DNA of 64,000 bases from JALORV01 sp963780715 (GCA_963780715.1 CAWADK010000018.1:1-64000), one strand, 5' to 3'. Shown: positions 37,457 to 46,900, numbered from the stretch's first letter. A program made the numbers and translations. The notes: generated from the letters alone by a model not told the origin.

Positions 37457-37463
37457 ATTACGG

Positions 37464-39385
37464 TCAGTGCATCAGGAACGAGACCGTCGTGGCGTTCACC
37501 TTGCCGGCGGCCAGCGTGGCTTCGACCTTGACCCAGTCGCCGTTCGAAAGATCCGTCGCGGCGCCGCCCTTGAAGACCGTCGTCGCGCTCCAGGTCACGA
37601 GCTGACCCCGGACGACGAAGGTCTTGTCCGCCGCCTTGACGTCGGAAATCGGGCCCATCAGCCGGGCGGTCGCGCTCGGCACCTGCACCTCGACCTCGCG
37701 GGCGACGACATCGGCGCCGACCAGCTGGGCACGGACCTCGACGCGCTGGTTGTTGGCGAGCGGCCCGTTCTTGATCACAGTCGTTGGCGCCATCGATCTT
37801 GATCGTCGCGCCGTTGAGCGTGAAGCCGGTCGCCGTGACGTTCGTGATCGCGCCCTCCAGGTAGATGGAAGGCGTGATGACGCCGGACTTGAACTCGACC
37901 TTGCTGACCAGGAAGGCGGTGCCGTCGAAGGCGCCCTTGACCTCGACCACATCGTCGTTGGAGAAGTCGGCCTTGGCACCGCCTTCGAAAATGGCGTTGG
38001 GTGCCAGCTTCATTGAAATGCCGAGCAGCTTGAACGTACCGTCGGCTGCCTTGAACTCGCTGACAACGCCGAACAGCTTGATCTCCATGCCACGCGGCGG
38101 CGTGTCGAAGCGGACCTCGTCAGCCTTGACGTTCGTACCGTCGATACGACCAACGATCGTTACGAAGGCGGAGTTCTTCAGGTCCTCGACCTTGCCACCC
38201 TTGTAGCTCGTGGCCGCGTCGACCTTGACCGGTACGCCTCGTACGGTGAACGGATCCGCCAGCTTGGTGAAACCACTCACCTGCCCGGTCAGAAACACGC
38301 GACGCTGCTCGGACGCCGGAATGACCCAGATCCGCGTCGCCTTGAGCACCGGACCGGTGGCCGGCACCGTCAACGTCCCTTCAACGCGTACCAGCGCCAG
38401 CAGCTTGAGGTCATCGAGCGTCGGCTTCTGCCCGCCCTTGATCTCGGCATCGCTCGCGTCGACGGCCAGTCCGTTGACCTTGAACTTCTTGTCCTTGACG
38501 GCTTCCGTCACCAGCCCGCCGATGTGCAGACGACGGCCTTCCAGCGTCGGCATCTTGACGACACGCACGGCCTTCGCCACCAGCGTGCCCGCCGCCGGCA
38601 GCTGGTCGCTGTAGACATGGACGAACACGTCGTTCTCGATCTTGGCGCCGTCGGGCATGACGACCGCCTTCGTGAAATCGATCGTCAGATCGCCGAGCTT
38701 GAAGGTCTTCTTGTTGGCGTCGGCGGTGTTGACCATCTTGGCGATGCCGCCGGCACGGACCTTGATCACGCCCGCCGCGGGCTTGACCTCGACGCGCGTG
38801 GCGACGACGTTCTGCGTCGCATCCAGCGTGCCGTGAACTTCGGTCCAGTCGCCGATCTTCAGCTTCGACAGATCGTCGATGCCCTCGAACACGGTCTTGG
38901 CATCACCCGTCGTCACGACCTTGATGGTCTGGCCCAGCACCTTGAAGCTCGCCCCGTTGAGGTCGATCGACTCGACCGGACCGATCGCGGCGGCGCGCAC
39001 GAAGAGCTTGCTCGCGAGGCCGGAGGCATCGAGCGCGACTTCGACCTGCTGGCCCAGCTTCACGTCGGCCATTGTCGCGGCCGTCTCGGCGCGCGGATCG
39101 ATGTCGAGCGCGACCGTCACGTCGGCCCGACCGGTGTAATCGACACCGTCGACGGCCACCGTGCTGGCAAAGCCGGTGACGGTTCCACTGACCGTGGCTT
39201 CGGCCGCGGCGGGATCGACCGGTGCGGCTGGCGTGTTCGGGTCGCCGGGCGCGCCGGCCGTCGGCGGTGTGACGGCGGAGTTCGACGATGCCTGACGTCG
39301 CATTGCCCGGCGCTTCGTCGCCACCGCAAGCCACCATCAGTGCAGCCACGGCCAACGCAGCGATCCAACTCATTGCTGATCTCAT
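37464..39385 (-). CDS. DUF5666-type repeat lipoprotein (frameshifted)
   Basis: A roughly 640-aa exported protein. The N-terminus MRSAMSWIAALAVAALMVAC is a lipoprotein signal with Cys before GGDEAPGN. The rest is about seven to eight beta-rich repeats of the type (G-x-V-x-x-F / F-x-V-N-G-x-x-V-D / D-L-x-x-G-x-x-V-x-V-x-G), as in DUF5666 domains. Frame changes lie near 39290-39300 (after the signal) and near 37785; all three parts are coherent. The last segment ends KVNATTVSFLMH. It probably sits in the outer membrane or periplasm; the function is unknown. Confidence 0.75.
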
Positions 39386-39678
39386 TGCTTCTCCCTGAAA
39401 GTCGTGTTGCTCGGACAGCCGCTCTTCATGCCCTGCAAAGCGGTCCATCGTTGTCGCCGACTATGCGGGTTCGCGTCGCGTGCGATCAAGCGCCTGCTTC
39501 CCCGCGATGCGCTAGGCCGATGGTGCGGTCTTTCGAATCGGCCGGCGGATGACGCGGGTTCCTGTCATGCGAATCCGTCGCTCTACTCCTCGATTCCTGC
39601 GAATTTTTTGCAGCTTCCGCCTCCGGGCTGCGAGTTACCATGCAACTTCGCCGGAAGATGCCGCATGACCCTGCCCCC

Positions 39679-40662
39679 ATGACCCTGCCCAAGCGAGTCC
39701 GTATCGTCGACGTCGGCCCGCGCGACGGTCTGCAAAACGAGAAGCAGATGATCCCGGCGGACATCAAGGTCGAGCTGGTCGATCGCCTGACCGCCGCCGG
39801 TTTCGGGGCGATTGAGGTCACGTCGTTCGTATCGCCCAAGTGGGTGCCCCAGATGAGCGACGGAGCCGACGTGATGGCACGCATCCGTCGCAAGCCGGGC
39901 GTCGTCTATTCAGTGCTCGTGCCCAATCTGAAGGGCTTCGAGGGCGCACTGGCAGCGCGCGCCGACGAGATCGTCGTCTTCGGCGCAGCCAGCGAAGCGT
40001 TTTCACAGAAGAACATCAATTGTTCGATCGCCGAGTCGATCGAGCGCTTCCGGCCTGTCGTTGCCGCGGCGCGCGAGAACGGCATGCATGTGCGCGGCGC
40101 CATTTCCTGTGCGCTGGGGTGTCCGTATCAGGGCGAGGTCGAACCCTCCGCCGTCGGCTATGTCGCCAGCCTGATGAAGGAGATCGGCGTACAGCACGTC
40201 GGGGTCGCCGACACGATCGGTGTCGGCACACCGGAGCGCACCAAGCGTGCGATGGATGCCGCGCTGGCGCATTACGACCTCGCCGACGTTTCGGGTCACT
40301 TCCACGACACCTACGGCATGGCGACGGCGAATGTCTACGCCTGCCTGGAGCTGGGCATCGCCACCTTCGATACCAGCATCGCAGGCCTCGGCGGCTGCCC
40401 GTACGCCAAGGGCGCCACCGGCAATGTTGCGACCGAGGATGTGTTGTACCTGCTCAACGGGCTCGGCATCGAGACGGGAATCGATTTCAACCAGGTCGTC
40501 GCGACCGGGCAGTGGATCAGCGGCATCCTGAATCGCAAGGCGTACTCGCGTGCCGGCAACGCGGTGTCTCCGCAAACGTGGCGGTGTAACCCCGGCGCCT
40601 CGCGCTTCTGGAACGGATCCGACCGCGTGGCGTCGACTTGGCGCTATCGTTGGCGCCGATGA
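39679..40662 (+). CDS. liuE: Hydroxymethylglutaryl-CoA lyase
   Basis: Cleaves HMG-CoA to acetyl-CoA and acetoacetate, the last leucine-specific step. It has VDVGPRDGLQNEK at the N-terminus (metal and substrate site), SGHFHDTYGMA with metal-binding histidines, and the active-site cysteine motif GLGGCPYAKGATGNVATED. ATG 39679 (MTLPKRVRI) is chosen over 39640. After SRAGNAVS (about 40570) the frame runs into Trp/Arg-rich sequence up to 40662, unlike the family. A nearby indel would instead give a stop at 40587-40589, so the true end is probably about 40589. Confidence 0.9.
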   Translation: MTLPKRVRIVDVGPRDGLQNEKQMIPADIKVELVDRLTAAGFGAIEVTSFVSPKWVPQMSDGADVMARIRRKPGVVYSVLVPNLKGFEGALAARADEIVVFGAASEAFSQKNINCSIAESIERFRPVVAAARENGMHVRGAISCALGCPYQGEVEPSAVGYVASLMKEIGVQHVGVADTIGVGTPERTKRAMDAALAHYDLADVSGHFHDTYGMATANVYACLELGIATFDTSIAGLGGCPYAKGATGNVATEDVLYLLNGLGIETGIDFNQVVATGQWISGILNRKAYSRAGNAVSPQTWRCNPGASRFWNGSDRVASTWRYRWRR

Positions 40663-40688
40663 CATCCCTCATTCAGTTCACGGCTTCG
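40638..40688 (+). repeat. 51-nt direct repeat, copy 1
   Basis: It starts ttggcgctatcgttggcgcc and ends cacggcttcg. It matches 47 of 51 positions of the copy at 40756-40806, 118 nt downstream. It holds an ATG at 40659 that opens a 16-codon frame (MTSLIQFTASMENRDR), the counterpart of the hydrolase N-terminus MTSLVHFTAS. Confidence 0.9.
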
Positions 40689-40709
40689 ATGGAGAACCGC
40701 GACCGCTGA
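40659..40709 (+). pseudogene. 16-codon remnant or leader of duplicated gene start
   Basis: The frame reads MTSLIQFTASMENRDR then TGA. Its first ten residues parallel MTSLVHFTAS of the alpha/beta hydrolase 118 nt further on. It looks like a truncated copy of that gene's start left by a tandem duplication. A leader peptide is the alternative, given the terminator hairpin immediately downstream. Confidence 0.45.
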
Positions 40710-40726
40710 TCCTGACGACGGGGCAA

Positions 40727-40753
40727 GAAAACGGCGCCGACGGCGCCGTTTTC
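40727..40753 (+). terminator. Rho-independent terminator-like hairpin
   Basis: GAAAACGGCGCC pairs with GGCGCCGTTTTC across a 3-nt loop, followed by gtttgg. The A-tract and T-tract make it potentially bidirectional. It lies after liuE and before the alpha/beta hydrolase, between the two copies of the 51-nt repeat. Confidence 0.75.
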
Positions 40754-40755
40754 GT

Positions 40756-40806
40756 TTGGCGCTATCGTTGGCGCCGATGACCTCCCTTGTTCACTTCACG
40801 GCTTCG
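40756..40806 (+). repeat. 51-nt direct repeat, copy 2
   Basis: Second copy of the repeat at 40638-40688, with four mismatches. It contains the alpha/beta hydrolase start codon (40777) and its first ten codons, so the duplication involved the gene's translation-initiation region. Confidence 0.9.
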
Positions 40807-42279
40807 GCTTCGAAGCACGCGCTGCGCTGGGCGCTTCGAGGGGTCGTCCTGCTGGTTGCCATCTGCCTGGCCATCGCCCTCGGCTTCACCCTCTATGCCG
40901 TGAGCGCGCTGCCGCCGCTGCAGCCCTGGCACACGGAACGCCTGACCAGCGAGTACACGGCGCTCAGGCACGGCGACCTGGATTTCGCCGGCTACCTGCA
41001 GCTCGAAGGCAGACTGTTCGACGAGTTGTCCCGCACCGTCGCCCGCTGGGATCGCACGGACGAGGCCTTTGCCCACAGCCGCTTCAACCCGCAGGGCACC
41101 CTGAATGTGCTGGCGGACGGGGCACGCTACAACCGCTCCTACCGCCTGACGCCGACGACGCCGCGTGGAACCGCGCTGCTGATGCACGGGCTGACGGACT
41201 CGCCGTACTCGATGAAGGCACTGGCAGAGTCGCTGTACGCGAGAGGTTTCGACGTCACCGTGCTGCGGTTGCCGGGCCACGGCACGCTGCCGTCGATGAT
41301 GCTCGAGATGTCCCATCGCGACTGGGTCGCGGCGATGAAGCTCGCGGCGCGTGACGTCGCGGCGCGTACAGCGTCAGGCCAGCCGTTCTACATCGGTGGC
41401 TACTCGACCGGCGGGACGCTGGCGCTGCTGTACGCGCTGGATTCTCTGGACGACCCTGCCCTGCGGCGGCCGGACCGCGTGCTGCTGCTGTCGCCCGCCA
41501 TCGAGCTGACGCGCGTGGCCGCACTTGCGAACATCATCGACGTCGCCAGTGTCGTGCCGGTGCCCGTCCTCGAGAAGGTGCGTTGGCAGGAGATCGTTTC
41601 CGAGTTCGATCCGTACAAGTTCAACTCTTTCCCGGTCAACGCGTCGAGGCAGGTCAACCGTGCCACGCGGGCACTGCAGCGTGAGCTCGAGCGGGCCGAA
41701 CTCGACGGCCGGCTCGCCCGGATGCCGCCGGTCACCGCGTGGCAGTCCGTGGTCGATTCGACCGTGGGCGCGACCGGCACCGTCGACACCCTGTTCGGCC
41801 GGCTGCGCGATGCGAGGCATCGGCTGATCCTGTTCGACGTCAATCGCAGCACCGCCCTGCGCAGCGTGCAGCGCCCGGCGGCGCGCGAACTCATCGAACG
41901 CACCGAACGCAGCCGTCCCGCCTACACGCTGGACGTCGTGACCAACGCTGCCACGGACAGCGAAGCCGTCATGGTTCATCGACTCTCACCCGGGGGAACC
42001 GTGACCGAACAGACCACCGCAGCGACCTGGCCGGCGGATCTCGTCTCGCTCGGCCACGTGGCATTGCCGTTTCCGCCGGATGATCCGGTCTACGGCTTCC
42101 GGCGCGGCAGCGGACGCGGCGGCATTCCGAGCATCGGGTCCTGGCTGCTGCGCGGAGAAAGCGGCGCCATCACGGTCTCGCTCGGTTCGCTGACCCGCCT
42201 GCGCAGCAACCCATTTTGGTCGCTGATCGACGAGCAGGTCGGCGCCATTGCCGACGCCGACCTGGCCGCCGCGCGCTAG
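40777..42279 (+). CDS. Membrane-anchored alpha/beta hydrolase
   Basis: A 500-aa protein with an N-terminal transmembrane anchor (about residues 17-43, LRGVVLLVAICLAIALGFTL). An alpha/beta-hydrolase domain from about residue 120 has MHGLTDSPYSMKALAESL (oxyanion region), LPGHGTLPS and the nucleophile elbow GGYSTGG. The late His is probably in SLGHVALPF. The fold points to a lysophospholipase/carboxylesterase-type serine hydrolase, predicted to face the periplasm. The start ATG 40777 lies within the 51-nt repeat. The substrate is unknown. Confidence 0.85.
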   Translation: MTSLVHFTASASKHALRWALRGVVLLVAICLAIALGFTLYAVSALPPLQPWHTERLTSEYTALRHGDLDFAGYLQLEGRLFDELSRTVARWDRTDEAFAHSRFNPQGTLNVLADGARYNRSYRLTPTTPRGTALLMHGLTDSPYSMKALAESLYARGFDVTVLRLPGHGTLPSMMLEMSHRDWVAAMKLAARDVAARTASGQPFYIGGYSTGGTLALLYALDSLDDPALRRPDRVLLLSPAIELTRVAALANIIDVASVVPVPVLEKVRWQEIVSEFDPYKFNSFPVNASRQVNRATRALQRELERAELDGRLARMPPVTAWQSVVDSTVGATGTVDTLFGRLRDARHRLILFDVNRSTALRSVQRPAARELIERTERSRPAYTLDVVTNAATDSEAVMVHRLSPGGTVTEQTTAATWPADLVSLGHVALPFPPDDPVYGFRRGSGRGGIPSIGSWLLRGESGAITVSLGSLTRLRSNPFWSLIDEQVGAIADADLAAAR

Positions 42280-42873
42280 CCCGCGCTGGAGCGCAGGACA
42301 CGCCGGCGCGACCACGCGCGGCGCCCCCAGATCCAGACGTACTGCACACCCGACGCGATGACCGTGCAGAAGACGAGCGCGAACGCCGTCGGCAGCCACG
42401 CACCCACTTCGAAGAGCTGTGCCGCATCGGCCAGCACGGCGGCAAGCACGCGCGAATTCGAGTGCGGTATTCAGCTTGGAGAGCCACGTCGGCGCCATTT
42501 CGACCGGCTCGATGAACCGGTGGTAGGCCGCGGCGCCCGCCACGATGACGACATCGCGCGCAACGAGGGCCACCGCCAGCCAGAGTGGCAGCAGTCCCTG
42601 CCACATCAGGCCGATGACGACGGTCAGCATCGTCAGCTTGTCGGCGACCGGATCCGCGATCGCACCGAACCGCGAGTGCGCATTGAAGCGGCGCGCCAGC
42701 TGGCCGTCGACGAGATCGCTCAGCGCCGACACCACGACGGTCCAGAAGGCGCTTTCGTAGCGCTCCTCGGCAAGCAGCCAGCCGATGACGGGGATCAGCA
42801 GGCCGCGCACCACGGTGATGCCGTTCGGCACGTGGCGCCACGGACGATCAAAGGCCGGCGACATGGCTTGCAA
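42276..42873 (-). CDS. CDP-alcohol phosphatidyltransferase (frameshifted)
   Basis: A roughly 198-aa membrane enzyme of phospholipid head-group transfer. The CDP-alcohol motif is intact as SDLVDGQLARRF...GAIADPVADKL (D-x2-D-G-x2-A-R-x8-G-x3-D-x3-D). The start is MQAMSPAFDRPWRHVPNGITVVRG. The frame changes near 42450: FAR is followed in the next frame by LAAVLADAAQLFEVG and a final helix FALVFCTVIASGVQYVWIW, ending RRRVLRSSAG. A missing CG pair in gcgcgtgctt accounts for this. PgsA-like or cardiolipin-type specificity is unresolved. Its last bases overlap the convergent hydrolase stop. Confidence 0.8.
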
Positions 42874-43761
42874 TCGTGCGCCTCAGCTCCGCATCGGGCA
42901 ACGGCCCGCGCAGTGCCCCGACGTTCTCGCGCGCATGGTCGGGATTCGTCGTGGCCGGAATGGCACAGGTGATCGCCGGATGCGAGACGATCCATTTCAG
43001 GCAGACCTGTGCCCAGTTGGCGCAACCGATCCGGGCCGCCCACGGTGGCAAGCGGAATCCGTTCAGCCGATCGACCAGCGCGCCGCCGTCGAACGGGCGG
43101 TTGGCGATGACCGCCACGCCGCGCTCCGCCGCCAGCGGCAGCAGCCGTCGCTCGACGCTGCGATCGGCGAGGCTGTAGGTGAGCTGGATGAAGTCGAAGT
43201 CCTCGCGCCGCATCGCCGCCTCGAGTGCGTCGTGACGGCGGCCGTGCGACGTGGTGATGCCGATATAGCGAATCCGTCCCTGGGCCTTCCACTCCTTCAA
43301 GGTCGTCAGATGGACTTCCCAGTCGACCATGTTGTGGATCTGCATCAGGTCAAAGCGCGGTCAGGCCCCACAGTCGCAGCGAGTCCTGCATCTGGCGCAC
43401 GCCGGCGTCGCGGCCGGTGGTCCAGACCTTGGTCGCGGAAAAGCTCCGGCGCGCGTCCGGCAGCTGCGGCAGGAGTTCGCCGAGGACAGCCTCCGCCCGC
43501 CCGTACATCGGACTGGAATCGACGACGCGTCCACCGCCCGCGGTAGAAGGCCTGCAGCACCTGCCGCCGGCGCGCCAGGTCGAAGGCACTGCGTCCGATG
43601 TCGAACGTCAGCCACGTGCCCATGCCGACGACGGGCAGCGGCTCACCGCTGCGCGGAATCGGCCGCGTGACGACCTCTTCAGCGCTCCCGGCGGGACGTG
43701 ACAGCGCCGCCGCTGCCGCCATGCCGAGCAGGCGGCGACGCCGTGGATTGTCAGGCGACAT
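42848..43761 (-). CDS. Tat-exported aldo/keto reductase (frameshifted)
   Basis: An aldo/keto reductase of about 300 aa with a twin-arginine-like leader (MSPDNPRRRRLLGMAAAAAL). The AKR catalytic residues appear in order: D and Y in VVDSSPMYG, K in SATKVWT, and H in LMQIHN. The C-terminal part has IPATTNPDH. Two frame changes are present, near 43535 (cgcgggcgg, likely lost CG) and near 43355 (gaccgcgcttt, likely extra G). All three parts align as one protein. It overlaps the CDP-alcohol transferase start. NADPH dependence in the periplasm would be unusual, so the role is unclear. Confidence 0.8.
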
Positions 43762-43906
43762 CTTCTGCTGGCAAAGGCAAGTGCACCGTGCGACCGTTCC
43801 TTGTGGGCAGCGCGCTGCCAGCGGCCGGCGGCGCGTCGCATTCCACACTGGTGCATTCTGCCAGCGGCAATAGGCCCTAGAATCGGCGCTCGCCGGAGAC
43901 AACCCC

Positions 43907-44335
43907 ATGAGCCCCGATCTGAAACCAGGGATCAGCTTCGTCTTCGATTACACCGTCCCGGACAGCAAGACGGTGCCCAAGCTGTATCCCGAGTGGCGCG
44001 AATTCAGCGAAATGCCGGAGGTCTTTGCCACCGGCTTCCTGGTCGGGCTGATGGAGGGTGCGTGCCAGTTGGCGATCAAGCCGTATCTCGACTGGCCGCG
44101 CGAGCAGTCGCTCGGCACCCATGTCAGCTTCTCGCACCTGGCTGCCACTCCGCCGGGCCTGACGATCCGGGTGCGTTGTGAAGTCATCGAAGTCGAGGGC
44201 CGCCGGGTGCGCTTCCAGGCGAGCGCCCACGACGGACACGATCTCATTTCCGAAGGCACGCACGAGCGCTTCGTCATCGACGTCGACCGCTTCAACGAGC
44301 GGTTGAGCTCGAAGCGGCCGGCCGGGGAGCGGTGA
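43907..44335 (+). CDS. FlK-like hotdog thioesterase
   Basis: A 142-aa hotdog thioesterase close to fluoroacetyl-CoA thioesterase FlK. T42 and E50 in EVFATGFLVGLMEG occupy the positions of the FlK catalytic Thr42 and Glu50, and H77 (THVSFSHLAATPPGL) matches its His76 region. SAHDGHDLISEGTHERFVI is typical of the family. Most homologues probably act on other small acyl-CoAs. It overlaps the next gene by 4 nt, the first of a three-gene coupled operon. Confidence 0.87.
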   Translation: MSPDLKPGISFVFDYTVPDSKTVPKLYPEWREFSEMPEVFATGFLVGLMEGACQLAIKPYLDWPREQSLGTHVSFSHLAATPPGLTIRVRCEVIEVEGRRVRFQASAHDGHDLISEGTHERFVIDVDRFNERLSSKRPAGER

Positions 44336-44832
44336 ACAGCATGGCCGAGCGCATTCTCACGCAAGATGTGCTGGAATTTCTGCAGCACCGGGTGATGGCG
44401 TCGGTGGCCTCGCGCAACGCCGACCGTGTCCCGTCGGTCGTGCGCTGCGTGGGCTTTCGCGTCCACGAAGCCTCGCAGCGGATTGCGGTCTTCGTCGTGG
44501 CACGTCAGTCCGAGCGACTGCTGGCCGATGTCCGTGCCTCTGGACTGGTAGCGGCGGTGTTCAGCGAACCGCACACGCACCGGAGCCTGCAGCTCAAGGG
44601 CGAAAACGCCGTGATCGGCCCGCTCGAGGAGGGCGACTGGCCGGCCATCGGCGCCTATGGCGACCTCGCAGTCGCCGAGCTCGGCCCGCTCGGCTACGCG
44701 GAAGCCTGGATCCGCAAGGTGTTCGAGTGCACGCCGGCGCAGGTGCAAGCCGTGCGCTTCGCTCCGAGCAGCGCCTTTGCCCAGACCCCCGGCCCGCGTG
44801 CCGGTGCCCGCCTGTCCGGAGCGCTGCCGTGA
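44332..44832 (+). CDS. PNPOx-like split-barrel flavin protein
   Basis: A 166-aa protein with the pyridoxamine-5'-phosphate-oxidase-like FMN-binding split barrel. Residues about 8-150 include VMASVASRNADRVPSVVRCVGF, IAVFVVARQSERLLADVRAS and a C-terminal ECTPAQVQAVRF. GTG 44332, overlapping the previous stop, is the likely start (ATG 44341 is the alternative). The last residues overlap the GAF gene start, so all three genes are coupled. The substrate and cofactor are unproven. Confidence 0.75.
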   Translation: MNSMAERILTQDVLEFLQHRVMASVASRNADRVPSVVRCVGFRVHEASQRIAVFVVARQSERLLADVRASGLVAAVFSEPHTHRSLQLKGENAVIGPLEEGDWPAIGAYGDLAVAELGPLGYAEAWIRKVFECTPAQVQAVRFAPSSAFAQTPGPRAGARLSGALP

Positions 44833-46169
44833 CGCCGTCGCTTGAATCGATCCGCGCCTGTCTGGAAGGCGTGGTGCCAAGCCTGGTCGCGACCTGCGCC
44901 GCCGATGGGGTGCCGAACCTGACCTACGTATCGCAGGTCCACTATGTCGACCGGCGCCACGTCGCGCTGTCGTTCCAGTTCTTCAACAAGACCCGCGAGA
45001 ACATCCTCGCCAACCCGCAGGCCACGGTGTTCCTGCTCGACCCGCACACGGCCGCGCGCTATGTACTGCAGGTCCGCTATTTGCGGACGGAGACTTCCGG
45101 CGGACTCTTCGAGCGCATGAAGGCGCATCTGGCCGGCATCGCATCGCACACGGGCATGGCCGGCGTCTTCAAGCTGCAGGGAGCGGATGTCTACGAAGTG
45201 CTCGGCATCGAGCACCTGCCCGGCGCGGAGCGGGCGCCGCCACCTGAGCGCAGCGGCCTGCTTGGAGCGGTTCGGCATGTCTCGACGCTGCTCGCGAGCG
45301 CCTCGGACCTGAACACGATCCTCGACGACGTACTCGCGGTGCTGGAATCGGACCTCGGCATCGCGCACGCAATGGTGATGCTGATCGACCGCAGCCACGA
45401 GCGACTGTTCACGGTTGCAAGCCGCGGCTATCCGGCCTCGGGCGTGGGTTCCGAGATCGCCCTGGGCCATGGGGTCATCGGTGTCGCGGCGCGCGAGGGC
45501 ACGGCGATCCGCATCACGCACGGCACCAGCGAGTACGCCTACAGCCGCACGATGCGCGAGCGCGCCGAGCGGCATGGCCTGGCCGAACTGCTCGAAACCG
45601 AGATTCCGCTGCCGGGCCTGCCCACGCCGGGATCGCAGCTCGCCGTTCCGTTGCGCGTCAGCGGCTGCACCGTCGGGGTGCTGTTCGTCGAGAGTCCGCA
45701 GGAAGCGCGCTTCAGCTGGGAGGACGAGGACGCGCTGGTGGCCATCGCCGCCCAGCTCGGAACGACGATCGTCGTGCTGCAACAGGCGGCCGATACGTCG
45801 GACGACGCGCCCGCCCGCGCCGAGCGCGCCCCTGCACCGCGCGGAACACCGCTCGTCGTCCGCCACTACGCGGCGGACCACAGCGTCTTCATCGGCGACG
45901 AGTACCTGATCAAGGGTGTCGCCGGCGCCATATTCCGCAAGCTCGTGCGCGACTTCCTGGTCGAAGGGCGCACCGACTTCACCAACCGCGAACTGCGCCT
46001 CGATCCGTCGATCCGCCTGCCGGACATCACCGACAACCTCGAGGCCCGGCTGATCCTGCTGGTCCGGCGCCTGCAGGAACGCGGACCCGACATCCACATC
46101 GAGAAGACGGGGCGCGGCCGCTTCCACCTGGCGGTTCAGCGGCCACTGACCCTGACCGAAGTCGGCTAG
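44829..46169 (+). CDS. PNPOx - GAF - winged-helix three-domain protein
   Basis: The 446-aa product from GTG 44829 has three parts. Residues about 1-145 are a second PNPOx-like split barrel (LVATCAADGVPNLTYVSQVHYV). Residues about 160-320 are a GAF domain (ASDLNTILDDVLAVLESDLG, GHGVIGVAAREGTAIRI, GSQLAVPLRVSGCTVGVLFVES). Residues about 345-446 are a basic C-terminal region ending IHIEKTGRGRFHLAVQRPL, resembling a winged-helix output domain. The layout suggests a flavin- or small-molecule-sensing regulator. It is coupled to the upstream thioesterase and PNPOx genes. Confidence 0.78.
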   Translation: MTPSLESIRACLEGVVPSLVATCAADGVPNLTYVSQVHYVDRRHVALSFQFFNKTRENILANPQATVFLLDPHTAARYVLQVRYLRTETSGGLFERMKAHLAGIASHTGMAGVFKLQGADVYEVLGIEHLPGAERAPPPERSGLLGAVRHVSTLLASASDLNTILDDVLAVLESDLGIAHAMVMLIDRSHERLFTVASRGYPASGVGSEIALGHGVIGVAAREGTAIRITHGTSEYAYSRTMRERAERHGLAELLETEIPLPGLPTPGSQLAVPLRVSGCTVGVLFVESPQEARFSWEDEDALVAIAAQLGTTIVVLQQAADTSDDAPARAERAPAPRGTPLVVRHYAADHSVFIGDEYLIKGVAGAIFRKLVRDFLVEGRTDFTNRELRLDPSIRLPDITDNLEARLILLVRRLQERGPDIHIEKTGRGRFHLAVQRPLTLTEVG

Positions 46170-46900
46170 GCCGGATCGACTTCGACAGCCTGCGCCTGCG
46201 CGTTTGCCGCACGCTCGTTCGCAGTCGGCAGAGAGCCGATCGCCACTTCGAGCTTTGCCCAGTCCCGCGCGCTCAGGTGCGGACGCACTGCCGCGAGGAT
46301 CGCTTCGAACGCAGGCAGGGGCGCGTTCTGCCGCACCCCTGCAAGCAGCGCAGCCCGTTCCGGCGCGCTCGCGGCCGGCAGCATCCAGCGCATCGCCAGG
46401 GCGGTCTCGGCCGGCGTGTGCGAACCGACGATGCTCCCTTCGATCGCACGGATCTCGTCTTCGCTGTAGCACTCGATCAGGGTCGCGTGGTTTTCGGTCT
46501 CCTCCACGTGCATGTGCTGCAAGTTGTCGGCGACGAACAGGGCAAGGTGTCGGTACAGGCGCAAGGCCGCCACCTCGCGCGCGGGGCCCGCGCTGCCCTC
46601 CACCGCCCGCAACGAGGTTTCGAGCATCACGAAGGCCTCGCGGTGCTGCAGGTGGTCGGCACGCGTCTCCGCGCTGCTGCCGGTCCGGCGCGCCTCGAGG
46701 GCGGGGTGGATCCAGTCTTCCTCCGATTGCAGATGTATGCGCGCGAACTCGAGCAGATTCCGCACCAACGCCGCCGTGGAGGCGACCTCGCCAGCGTCAT
46801 AGGGATCCATCCGGCCCACCGCGACGAGCGCGTCGGACATGCAGGCCCTCAGGGCCTTGTGGATAAGGACGTAGATGTTGTGGCGCTGAGTCGGGTTCAT
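46166..46900 (-). CDS. Hemerythrin domain-containing protein
   Basis: A 244-aa protein starting MNPTQRHNIYVLIHKALR, with a cat aligned on a strong ribosome site (aaccaggagagcacg). It is a HHE-type four-helix protein. Candidate di-iron ligands are H7/H14, H55 (FARIHLQSEEDWIHP) and the histidines of ADHLQHREAF and LQHMHVEETENH. The C-terminal 100 aa (AMRWMLPAASAPERAALL...) are often attached in betaproteobacterial versions. Oxygen, nitric oxide or iron sensing/binding is the general role. It is convergent with the GAF gene by 4 nt. Confidence 0.83.
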   Translation of the reverse strand: MNPTQRHNIYVLIHKALRACMSDALVAVGRMDPYDAGEVASTAALVRNLLEFARIHLQSEEDWIHPALEARRTGSSAETRADHLQHREAFVMLETSLRAVEGSAGPAREVAALRLYRHLALFVADNLQHMHVEETENHATLIECYSEDEIRAIEGSIVGSHTPAETALAMRWMLPAASAPERAALLAGVRQNAPLPAFEAILAAVRPHLSARDWAKLEVAIGSLPTANERAANAQAQAVEVDPA

